Assembly (NCBI GenBank): GCA_030614505.1
Contig: JAUWTX010000061.1
Location: 1-8,891 of the forward strand
DNA: 8,891 bases
Source of the DNA: Desulfuromonadales bacterium
GTDB taxonomy: Bacteria > Desulfobacterota > Desulfuromonadia > Desulfuromonadales > BM103
Reading direction: 5' to 3'
Below are positions 1-6,416 of the stretch, in pieces; positions within the stretch are counted from its first letter, which is position 1, and each line of letters begins with the position of its first letter. Made by a program: the position numbers and the translations under genes. The notes under the pieces are model-generated. The model saw only the letters and a list, made by a program, of their open reading frames with translations. It searched no databases and had not been told where the DNA came from.

Positions 1-2118
1 ACGCAGATTCTGCTTGAGTTGCATAATCGCGAGGGACAACTCTTCGTTCATCCACTGAATGTCTGGGAACGACATTCCCCGACCATGTTCCTGCCACACC
101 GACAGACAGGGAACAGTTTTGTCCCGCTGGCCAACAGTCTCGAAGCGACAGAACTCCTGGCTACTGCCTATCGTCAGGGCCAGGACGCCGGCACCCGTCG
201 ACTCGACCATTGGCATCGTTTGTTCCTGCAAGCCGAGGAGTTAAACTCTGCGGAGGTTTCCGCCGAGGAGCAGAAAAAGATGGTGGGACATCTCTGTCGG
301 CATCTGATTGGCCGTGAAGATAACATCCTCGATTTAGCAAAACGTTACTTTTCACTCAATGATTTACTCTCTTTTAAAGCTCGCATGATCGGTACCGGTT
401 TTATAGGTGGCAAGGCTGTAGGAATGCTGTTGGCACGCCGCATCCTTGAGGCGCAGACAGACAACAACTGGTCCGAACGACTGGAGCAGCACGACTCTTT
501 CTTCGTCGGCTCAAATGTTTACTATTCCTATATTGTCAATAATGGCTGGTGGGAGCTCTACGCTGCACAGAAGACGCCAGAGGGATATTATAAAGCGGGA
601 GCTGAACTGCATCAGAAAATGTTGATAGGCGAATTCCCGGAACAGTTGCGTGAAGACTTCCAGAGCATGCTCGACTATTACGGCCAGTACCCAATAATTG
701 TCCGTTCGAGTTCATTGCTGGAGGACGGCTTCGGTAATGCCTTTGCCGGCAAGTACGATAGCTTCTTCTGTGCCAATCAGGGTTCGCCGGAGGATCGTTA
801 CGATGCCTTTGAAGACGCTGTTCGCAAAGTATTCGCCAGCACCATGAGCGAGGAGGCCTTAACCTATCGCAAGCAACGTGGCCTCGATAAGCAGGTGGAG
901 CAGATGGGTTTACTGGTGCAACGGGTTTCGGGATCCTATCATCAACAATACTATTTCCCGGAGTTAGCCGGAGTCGGTATTTCGTACAACACTTTTGTCT
1001 GGGACAAGAAGATGGACCCGAAAGCCGGCATGCTGCGTCTGGTCCTGGGCCTCGGCACCCGTGCTGTTGATCGGGTTGAAGGCGATTATCCGAGAATTGT
1101 CGCTCTTGACGAACCTATGAAACTGCCACTCAAGGGATACGAGGATATCCGCCGCTTCTCTCAAAAAGATGTTGATGTGGTCAACATTGGCGACAATGAA
1201 CTGCAATCACAATCGCTTTTCCGCCTGCTTCAGGAAGGGATTGACTTAAACGTTGGCCGCTACGGCGTCCCCGATCATGAAGCCATAAACCGCTTGCGTG
1301 AGCGTGGCAAGCCGGCGCAGGACATCTGGCTGTTGACGTTCGAACACCTGTTAACCAAAACAGACTTTCCCGAGCGCATGCAAAAACTGCTCAAAACCCT
1401 CGAAAAAGCATATCAATATCCAGTTGATATCGAGTTCACTGTCAACAGAACGGCAGAAGGTACCGATAAAATAAATCTCCTGCAATGTCGCCCGCTGCAG
1501 ACCAAGGGGCTTAAAAAGCAGGTCCATATTCCGGAGGAGATTGCTGAGGAGAAGGTTTTCTTCAGCGCCAGTGGCGGCTTTATGGGTGGTAACACGGCCC
1601 TGCCGATCAAGCGCGTAATCTGGATTGACGGCAAGCATTATTCCCAGTTGTCACTTTCTGACAAATATGAAGTCGCTCGCCTGATCGGTCGCCTCAATCG
1701 ACGCATCAAGGATCGCGAGCAACAGCCGACGTTGTTGCTCGGACCGGGCCGTTGGGGGACCTCGACGCCATCCTTGGGGGTTCCGGTCAAATTTTCCGAA
1801 ATCAACAATATGGCGGCTATCGGCGAAGTCGCGTTTGTCGAATGCGACTTGATGCCGGAACTGTCGTTCGGTTCGCATTTTTTCCAGGACCTGGTTGAGG
1901 CGGACATCTTTTACCTGGCGCTGTTCCCCGATATTTTCCCCTGTACGCTCAACAGCAGCTGGCTCTACCAGTGCAGCAACTTGCTGGAAGCTATGATGCC
2001 GAGAAGTAGTCGCTTCAAACCGGTAGTCAAGGTGATTGACGTCAAGCAGCTGAACCTGTTGCTGCTTGCTGATGTGGTCGCCCAGCAGCTGGTTTGCTAC
2101 AGGGATGACCAGGCTTGA
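1..2118 (+). CDS. PEP/pyruvate-binding (PPDK N-terminal-type ATP-grasp) domain protein, 5' partial
   Basis: The frame is open to the left edge (codons T-Q-I-L-L-E precede a TTG at 19), so this is the last ~705 residues of a longer protein, ending at TGA 2116-2118. Counting from base 1, the glycine-rich GTGFIGGKAVG segment near residue 130, the VRSSSLLED motif with R235, the DIEF motif with E478 and LLQCRP with Q495 and R497 match the nucleotide-binding residues of pyruvate phosphate dikinase/PEP synthase N-terminal domains. That family transfers phosphate from ATP toward a swivelling histidine domain. Here no histidine domain or PEP/pyruvate barrel follows. Instead, residues ~510-705 form a different C-terminal region with a GPGRWGTSTPSLGVPV motif (581-596), which I recall from similar PPDK_N-only proteins. 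A kinase or phosphotransferase role is inferred; the substrate is unknown. What precedes residue 1 cannot be seen. Family assignment is firm, function is not. Confidence 0.85.
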   Translation, partial: TQILLELHNREGQLFVHPLNVWERHSPTMFLPHRQTGNSFVPLANSLEATELLATAYRQGQDAGTRRLDHWHRLFLQAEELNSAEVSAEEQKKMVGHLCRHLIGREDNILDLAKRYFSLNDLLSFKARMIGTGFIGGKAVGMLLARRILEAQTDNNWSERLEQHDSFFVGSNVYYSYIVNNGWWELYAAQKTPEGYYKAGAELHQKMLIGEFPEQLREDFQSMLDYYGQYPIIVRSSSLLEDGFGNAFAGKYDSFFCANQGSPEDRYDAFEDAVRKVFASTMSEEALTYRKQRGLDKQVEQMGLLVQRVSGSYHQQYYFPELAGVGISYNTFVWDKKMDPKAGMLRLVLGLGTRAVDRVEGDYPRIVALDEPMKLPLKGYEDIRRFSQKDVDVVNIGDNELQSQSLFRLLQEGIDLNVGRYGVPDHEAINRLRERGKPAQDIWLLTFEHLLTKTDFPERMQKLLKTLEKAYQYPVDIEFTVNRTAEGTDKINLLQCRPLQTKGLKKQVHIPEEIAEEKVFFSASGGFMGGNTALPIKRVIWIDGKHYSQLSLSDKYEVARLIGRLNRRIKDREQQPTLLLGPGRWGTSTPSLGVPVKFSEINNMAAIGEVAFVECDLMPELSFGSHFFQDLVEADIFYLALFPDIFPCTLNSSWLYQCSNLLEAMMPRSSRFKPVVKVIDVKQLNLLLLADVVAQQLVCYRDDQA

Positions 2119-2120
2119 TT

Positions 2121-2287
2121 CTAGGAGGCTGCCGGACTATCCATGCCGGCTGCAAATCCAGATGTTTGGCCCATATTTCAGCTCCTTTTCAGCCCATAGC
2201 TACAGCTATGAGCTTTCAAACGAGCCAAAATCTGTCCTCAAACTTCCGAATTTTCGCTTCGGCCCGTATAGTCCGACAGTCTCCTGG
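2121..2287. repeat. Long imperfect palindrome, MITE/REP-like intergenic element
   Basis: The outer arms 2121-2140 and 2268-2287 are inverted copies matching at 17 of 20 positions, and two of the three differences would be G-U pairs in RNA. Further nested arms follow: cagat/atctg plus tttggc/gccaaa (2159-2170 with 2224-2234), agct/agct (2180-2183 with 2211-2214) and a perfect central hairpin at 2195-2210. The right half has an extra small hairpin, ccgaa/ttcgg (2246-2250 with 2258-2262), with no partner on the left. The element begins three bases after the stop codon of the upstream gene and has no convincing protein. The structure is seen directly. That it is a dispersed repeat is inferred from its shape and from a general recollection of similar sequences in Desulfuromonadales. 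It lacks a clean trailing T-run, so it is not a textbook terminator, though it may still affect 3'-end stability. Confidence 0.65.
2195..2210. other. Perfect central hairpin of the palindromic element
   Basis: catagc and gctatg flank a taca loop, giving a 6-bp perfect stem that can extend by one pair. It sits at the apex of the larger palindrome at 2121-2287 and would be the tip of its folded form in RNA or single-stranded DNA. Confidence 0.6.
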
Positions 2288-2389
2288 CCAATTTTAAAGT
2301 GTATACATTTTCTTGAGTGCTGATTTTGATTGTATAGCTATGCTAGGATACGAAAGTTATTTATCGTTTGATTATCTTTAGTGAGCATT

Positions 2390-2848
2390 ATGGCCAGTCC
2401 AGACACGGATCTTGTAGAAATCTTCTCCGACGGAGCTTGCTCCGGCAACCCGGGGCCGGGTGGCTGGGGAACACTCCTGCGTTTTGGAGGTCGTGAAAAA
2501 GAACTTTCCGGTTATGATCCCGAGACCACTAACAATCGCATGGAGTTAATCGGCGCGATTGCCGGGTTCGAGGCACTGACGCGCCCCTGTCGGGTCGCGC
2601 TGACCACTGATTCGCAATATGTCAAAAAGGGCATAACCGAGTGGATCGATGGCTGGGTCAAGCGTGGCTGGAAAAATTCCCAGAAGAAACCGGTTGCCAA
2701 CCGTGACCTGTGGGAACGCTTACTGGAACTGACTGAACCGCACCAGGTTGAATGGCACTGGGTGCGCGGTCACGACGGTCATGTCGAAAATGAGCGTTGC
2801 GACACCTTGGCCAGAGCAGCCATTGAGGCAGGCAGGGCTGACATTTGA
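2390..2848 (+). CDS. rnhA: Ribonuclease HI
   Basis: This enzyme cleaves the RNA strand of RNA-DNA hybrids in the cytoplasm, for example R-loops and Okazaki primers, with two metal ions. The ~152-residue protein aligns along its whole length with E. coli RNase HI (155 aa). The catalytic residues are D14 (FSDG), E52 (NNRMEL), D74 (TTDSQY) and D138 (NERCD), with the catalytic histidine H128 in RGHDGH. The basic handle region is present as GWVKRGWKNSQKKPV. I chose ATG 2390, which has a weak GTGAG three to nine bases upstream; an in-frame GTG at 2381 would add three residues and has no better ribosome site. It has the same orientation as the nuo operon but is separated from nuoA by 164 bp and from the upstream gene by the palindromic element, so it may be transcribed on its own. 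No convincing promoter hexamers were found. Confidence 0.96.
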   Translation: MASPDTDLVEIFSDGACSGNPGPGGWGTLLRFGGREKELSGYDPETTNNRMELIGAIAGFEALTRPCRVALTTDSQYVKKGITEWIDGWVKRGWKNSQKKPVANRDLWERLLELTEPHQVEWHWVRGHDGHVENERCDTLARAAIEAGRADI

Positions 2849-3012
2849 GAGCTAAGAGCATGGTTATTTGTTGGAGATTGTAGTAAACCTGTACCGATTA
2901 ACCGATTTGTGGTAGATTTTGTTGAGCTCGACGGTTTCCTATAGTGATTCGGTGCTTCAGACAGGCCGAAAGCTGATTGAATTTAATATTGTGGAAGAGC
3001 GGTTTACTTGCT
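2849..3012 (+). promoter_or_regulatory. nuo leader with possible sigma-70 promoter
   Basis: This AT-richer gap separates rnhA from nuoA. A TATAGT hexamer at 2940-2945 is a good -10 match. TTGTTG at 2919-2924 could be its -35, but the spacer is only 15 bp and the match is partial. A short direct repeat, accgatt, occurs at 2893-2899 and 2901-2907. No terminator hairpin for rnhA is obvious, so readthrough into nuo is possible. The promoter call is weak. Confidence 0.25.
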
Positions 3013-3480
3013 ATGACACCTGCGACCACCCCTTCACAACTGATGTTGACACCACCGGATTTCGAGTCTTATCTGGCACTTGGAATCTATGCTGGCATCG
3101 CAATTTTTCTGATTGCAGTCCTCTTGCTGCTTTCCTGGGGTCTTGGCCAAAAGACCCGCTCCCAGCAGAAGCAGGAGCCCTACGAATCGGGGATCCTTCC
3201 TCTCGATAATGCCCGCCTCAAAGGGCCTGTGCCTTTCTACCTGGTCGCTATCTTCTTTGTTATCTTTGATGTCGAAGTGATCTTTGTCGCCTCCTGGGCG
3301 GTTGCTTATGATCGGCTCGGCTGGCCCGGCTTCGCTCATGTCTGTTTCTTTATCTTCATTCTCTTTCTCGGCCTGGTTCATATCTGGAAGACCGGTGGAC
3401 TCGACTGGGGACCGCAGGCACAGCGTGAGGGCCGCAAGACGCAGAAGGATCAGCGCAGGGCGCAAGGGAGTGTCACGTGA
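3013..3480 (+). CDS. nuoA: NADH-quinone oxidoreductase subunit A
   Basis: This is a small membrane subunit of complex I (155 aa) that sits at the junction of the peripheral and membrane arms beside the quinone chamber. Three hydrophobic segments are visible, at about residues 19-43, 74-98 and 107-125. The conserved loop EPYESG (55-60) follows the first helix. The second helix carries the family's acidic pair in FDVEVIF (D86 and E88), linked to proton-path coupling in E. coli NuoA. I chose ATG 3013, preceded by a somewhat distant GGAAGAG at 2993-2999. An in-frame TTG at 2977 would add 12 residues without family support. The hydrophilic C-terminal tail after GGLDWG is long and rich in K, R and Q. 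The stop codon TGA overlaps the GTG of the next gene (GTGA, 3477-3480), implying translational coupling. Confidence 0.95.
   Translation: MTPATTPSQLMLTPPDFESYLALGIYAGIAIFLIAVLLLLSWGLGQKTRSQQKQEPYESGILPLDNARLKGPVPFYLVAIFFVIFDVEVIFVASWAVAYDRLGWPGFAHVCFFIFILFLGLVHIWKTGGLDWGPQAQREGRKTQKDQRRAQGSVT
3464..3470 (+). promoter_or_regulatory. Shine-Dalgarno of nuoBCD
   Basis: AAGGGAG lies six bases before the GTG at 3477, inside the end of nuoA. It supports the GTG as the true start and translational coupling to nuoA. Confidence 0.7.
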
Positions 3481-5867
3481 GCGAGCAGCTACCGCCCAAT
3501 GTCATTTTGACCACCCTTGACGATGCTATCAACTGGGGACGCAAAAACAGCCTCTGGCCGATGTTCTTTGGCTTGTCGTGTTGTTTCGTCGAGATGATGG
3601 CCAGCATGACCCCCCGCTTCGATCTCGCCCGCTTCGGTGCCGAAGTGCTGCGCAGTACGCCGCGCGAGGCCGACCTGATGATTATCTCTGGAACGCCCTT
3701 CAAGAAGATGGGCGCGAGTATGCTGCGCGTCTACGAGCAGATGGCCAACCCCAAGTGGGTCATGGCGATGGGCAGCTGCGCCAACTCCGGCGGCATGTAC
3801 GATGTCTACAGTGTCATGCAGGGTGTCAACCAGGTGCTGCCGGTCGATGTTTACGTGCCCGGCTGTCCACCGCGTCCGGAAGCGTTTCTGCAGGGGTTGA
3901 TGCTTCTCCAGGAAAAGATCTTCAACGAAGAGCGCCCTGCCCGCAAGGTGCTCGGTATGGAGGGTGGCAGCGAGGGAACCACCTTGCCTCTGTTGGTTGA
4001 TGGTGTCACCAAGAGCCGCGACACGCGTGGACCCGGCTTCGGCAACAGCCCGAATCGTGGCACCTCTGCGCAGTCACCGAATTTCCTGGGCAGTCGTGCT
4101 GCAGAGATGTGGCGCCCTGCACAGCCGCGCGTCGACTTTGTCGCTTCGACACCCGATCTGCGCAAAACCCTGCATGAGCATTTCGGCGAACGCGTGCGTG
4201 AAGATGCCAATGGCGCCGATATGCCGACCTTCTGGACTGATGCGGAAACGGCACCGGAACTGCTCCGTTTTCTCAAGGAGCATGCGCCGAAGAAGTACCG
4301 TCGTCTCGAAGACTTGACGGCAATCGATGAACGCGCCCGACAGAAACGCCCCGATCACGATTTCACCCTGGTTTATCACTTGTTGTCCTTTGATGACCCC
4401 GGTTACCTGCGGATCAAGGTACCGCTCCATGGCGAGATGCCTTCAGCGCCGACGGCCACCGGTGTTTGGGCCTCTGCCAACTGGTACGAACGTGAAGCCT
4501 TCGACATGTTCGGCATCGACTTCAAAGGTCACCCCGATCTGCGTCGCATCCTTATGCCCCACGACTGGCAAGGGCACCCGTTGCGTAAGGAGCACGTCAG
4601 TCGCGCTACGGAGATGGCACCATTTACCCCGGAGGCGGCCATGAAGATGGTGCCGCGGGATGCCGAAAGCTTTTTCGGCGGCAAAGAAATAGAACGCATC
4701 GACGACGAAACCATGGTCCTCAACCTCGGTCCGCATCACCCCGGAACGCATGGTGTTTTGCGCCTGGTCGCCAAGCTCAATGGCGAGGAGATCACCGACA
4801 TCGATGTCGATCTCGGTTACCACCATCGTGGTGCCGAAAAGATTGCCGAACGCCAACACTGGAACCAGTACATTCCCTATACTGATCGCATCGATTACCT
4901 CTCCGGAGTGCAGAACAACCTGGCTTACCTGCTGCCACTGGAGACCATGCTTGGTGTCGAAGTACCGGAGCGAGCCCAGGTCATCCGGGTGATGCTCTGT
5001 GAGCTGTTCCGTATCTCCAGCCACCTGGTTTGGCTGGGGACCTTCGCCCACGATGTCGGGGCCATGACGCCGGTCTTCTATGCCTTCGAATCGCGCGAAA
5101 AAATCTTTGACATTATCGAACAGATTACCGGCGGCCGCATGCATCCGGCCTGGTTCCGCATCGGCGGCTTACCGATGGATCTTCCGGACGGTTGGAAAGA
5201 GAAGGTGGATATCTTCACCCGTGACTTCGACAAGCGCATCGACGAATTCGATCGCATGCTCACCGATGGTCCAATCTTCAGGGCACGCACCGAAGGGATC
5301 GGTGTTACCTCCCTTGACGAAGCGATCGACTGGGGCATGTCCGGAGCCAACCTGAGAGCCTGTGGCCTGGAATGGGATCTGCGCAAAAAGATGCCCTACT
5401 CCGGCTATGAACGTTTCGACTTCGATATCCCCACCGCCACCAGCGGATGCAGTTATGCTCGCTACCTGGTGCGCCTTGGTGAACTGCGACAGAGTCTGCG
5501 CATCGTCAAGCAGGCTGCTGCCGACATGCCGGATGGCCTCTATGTAACCAGGGATTGTCGCTATGCCTACCCGGAGCGTAACGCTGGCAAGAAAGATATC
5601 GAGACGTTGATACATCATTTTATGAACACAGCGCGTGGTCTGACGCCACCGCGCGGCGAGTGTTACCGTGGCATTGAATCGAGCAAGGGTGAGTGCGGCT
5701 ACTACGTGGTCAGCGACGGCGGCAACACCCCGTACCGACTGCGTATCCGCACGCCGAGCTTCGCACATATGCAGGTTTTCCCCAAGATGACCAAGGGTTG
5801 GACGATAGCAGACCTGATCATGGTGCTTGGGGCGATTGATTTCATTTTGGCGGATCTGGACAGGTAA
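3477..5867 (+). CDS. nuoBCD: NADH-quinone oxidoreductase fused subunit B/C/D
   Basis: A single 796-residue frame joins three core subunits of the complex I quinone-reducing module. Residues ~1-160 are NuoB: four cysteines for cluster N2 are visible as C35-C36 (GLSCCFVEMM), C101 (GSCANSGG) and C130 (PGCPPRP). Residues ~160-215 form a G/S/P/R-rich linker. Residues ~218-395 are NuoC, with the signature WYEREAFDMFGIDFKGHPDL starting at 336. Residues ~405-796 are NuoD: GPHHPGTHGV (418-427, H425) and PYTDRIDY (Y468) supply the His and Tyr expected in the quinone pocket. No internal stop or frameshift interrupts the joins. NuoC-NuoD fusion is standard in E. coli. The triple fusion is rarer, and I recall it from annotated Desulfuromonadales. 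The GTG start is supported by an AAGGGAG six bases upstream and a four-base overlap with nuoA. Confidence 0.95.
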   Translation: MSEQLPPNVILTTLDDAINWGRKNSLWPMFFGLSCCFVEMMASMTPRFDLARFGAEVLRSTPREADLMIISGTPFKKMGASMLRVYEQMANPKWVMAMGSCANSGGMYDVYSVMQGVNQVLPVDVYVPGCPPRPEAFLQGLMLLQEKIFNEERPARKVLGMEGGSEGTTLPLLVDGVTKSRDTRGPGFGNSPNRGTSAQSPNFLGSRAAEMWRPAQPRVDFVASTPDLRKTLHEHFGERVREDANGADMPTFWTDAETAPELLRFLKEHAPKKYRRLEDLTAIDERARQKRPDHDFTLVYHLLSFDDPGYLRIKVPLHGEMPSAPTATGVWASANWYEREAFDMFGIDFKGHPDLRRILMPHDWQGHPLRKEHVSRATEMAPFTPEAAMKMVPRDAESFFGGKEIERIDDETMVLNLGPHHPGTHGVLRLVAKLNGEEITDIDVDLGYHHRGAEKIAERQHWNQYIPYTDRIDYLSGVQNNLAYLLPLETMLGVEVPERAQVIRVMLCELFRISSHLVWLGTFAHDVGAMTPVFYAFESREKIFDIIEQITGGRMHPAWFRIGGLPMDLPDGWKEKVDIFTRDFDKRIDEFDRMLTDGPIFRARTEGIGVTSLDEAIDWGMSGANLRACGLEWDLRKKMPYSGYERFDFDIPTATSGCSYARYLVRLGELRQSLRIVKQAAADMPDGLYVTRDCRYAYPERNAGKKDIETLIHHFMNTARGLTPPRGECYRGIESSKGECGYYVVSDGGNTPYRLRIRTPSFAHMQVFPKMTKGWTIADLIMVLGAIDFILADLDR

Positions 5868-5869
5868 AG

Positions 5870-5875
5870 AAGGAG
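5870..5875 (+). promoter_or_regulatory. Shine-Dalgarno upstream of nuoE
   Basis: AAGGAG lies three bases after the nuoBCD stop. It is 10 bases from GTG 5886, 22 from GTG 5898 and 40 from ATG 5916. The heptamer repeat at 5877-5897 separates it from the ATG, so it favours the GTG at 5886 as the present start. Confidence 0.6.
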
Positions 5876-5876
5876 T

Positions 5877-5897
5877 GCGTGGCGCGTGGCGCGTGGC
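5877..5897. repeat. Tandem heptamer GCGTGGC x3
   Basis: Three exact copies of GCGTGGC run end to end between the nuoE ribosome site and the first NuoE-like residues. Each copy contains a GTG (5879, 5886, 5893) and a fourth follows at 5898. Because the period is 7, the three GTGs within the repeat fall in three different frames; 5886 and 5898 are in frame with nuoE. Confidence 0.85.
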
Positions 5898-6338
5898 GTG
5901 AAAAAGCTGAAAGTAATGACAGAACTTCTACCACAAGAGCAGGTTGACAGTTTTAAAGCCAAAGCGGCGGTGATTGCTCATCCCCATGAGTTGATCGTTG
6001 ATCTGCTGCGGGCGATTCAGTCGCATCATGACTGGGTGCCTGATGATGGCGTACTGTTGACAGCTGAGACACTGGGTGTTCTGCCGATAGAAGTGGAAGA
6101 GGTTGCCACATTTTACGACAAGATTTTCCGTCGAGCAGTGGGGCGACGGGTGATTCATGTCTGCGATTCGATCTGCTGCTGGTCGATCGGTGCGGAGATG
6201 ATCACCGAGCATCTGCAGAAGAGTCTCGGTATCAAATTAGGTGAGACTACGGCAGATGGAGTTTTCACCCTGCTACCGACTTGCTGTCTTGGCGCCTGTG
6301 GCGAGGCTCCGGCAATGATGATCGGCCTGACCATTTAG
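5886..6338 (+). CDS. nuoE: NADH-quinone oxidoreductase subunit E, C-terminus cut by in-frame TAG
   Basis: This is the 24-kDa-type subunit that carries 2Fe-2S cluster N1a in the NADH-oxidising module, paired with NuoF. Counting from GTG 5886, the cluster ligands are C93 and C98 (HVCDSICC) and C134 and C138 (TCCLGACGEAP). The thioredoxin-like fold region and the preceding helical bundle (EEVATFYDKIF) are present. The reading stops at TAG 6336-6338 after PAMMIGLTI, giving 150 aa. The next 25 codons in the same frame still look like a NuoE tail (LTPEKIDEIL) and run into the nuoF start, so this gene is either a nonsense mutant, a sequencing error or a readthrough gene. The start is uncertain: GTG 5886 has the AAGGAG, whereas ATG 5916 (MTELLPQEQ) fits the family better but has no ribosome site of its own. 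Confidence 0.88.
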   Translation: MARGVKKLKVMTELLPQEQVDSFKAKAAVIAHPHELIVDLLRAIQSHHDWVPDDGVLLTAETLGVLPIEVEEVATFYDKIFRRAVGRRVIHVCDSICCWSIGAEMITEHLQKSLGIKLGETTADGVFTLLPTCCLGACGEAPAMMIGLTI

Positions 6339-6416
6339 GGTTGCCTGACCCCGGAGAAGATTGACGAAATTTTGAAGAGGGAGCGTGCCGCTATTGCGGC
6401 CGACGATAAAGAATGA
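6339..6416 (+). pseudogene. nuoE: Residual in-frame 3' end of nuoE beyond the amber codon
   Basis: Directly after TAG 6336-6338 the same frame continues for 25 codons and ends at TGA 6414-6416. The peptide holds LTPEKIDEIL, the usual NuoE C-terminal helix after the MM(I/V) motif. Its TGA overlaps the nuoF ATG at 6413-6415 as ATGA, the typical coupled junction within this operon. With the TAG read as tyrosine (one base from TAC or TAT), the segment would read TIYGCLTPEKIDEIL, matching the usual Y-G-x-LTPE pattern I recall from the family. Confidence 0.8.

Noticed and set aside
2121..2300. Rho-independent terminator of the PPDK-like gene
   Set aside because: The structure is long and nested and the outer stem is followed by ggccaattttaaa rather than a clean T-run.
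2066..2323. Open frames on the plus strand over the palindrome (85 and 60 codons)
   Set aside because: They span the end of one gene and an imperfect palindrome, lack ribosome sites and have no protein-like motifs.
2313..2349. Sigma-70 promoter for rnhA (ttgagt with tatgct or tatagc)
   Set aside because: The spacings are 20 or 14 bp and the matches partial; not good enough to annotate.
2977..3012. Upstream TTG start for nuoA adding 12 residues
   Set aside because: TTG is a poor start, the added residues match no NuoA, and ATG 3013 has a usable GGAAGAG upstream.
2919..3209. 96-codon plus-strand frame overlapping nuoA
   Set aside because: It overlaps the well-supported nuoA in another frame and shows no motif or ribosome site of its own.
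4443..5144. 233-codon open frame on the minus strand
   Set aside because: It lies wholly inside nuoBCD, antisense to clear NuoC/NuoD motifs, and its translation shows no family features; it is a shadow of codon bias.
6336..6338. TAG in nuoE as pyrrolysine
   Set aside because: The family has tyrosine-like context here, not a methylamine methyltransferase, and no pyl genes are visible; a nonsense change or error is simpler.
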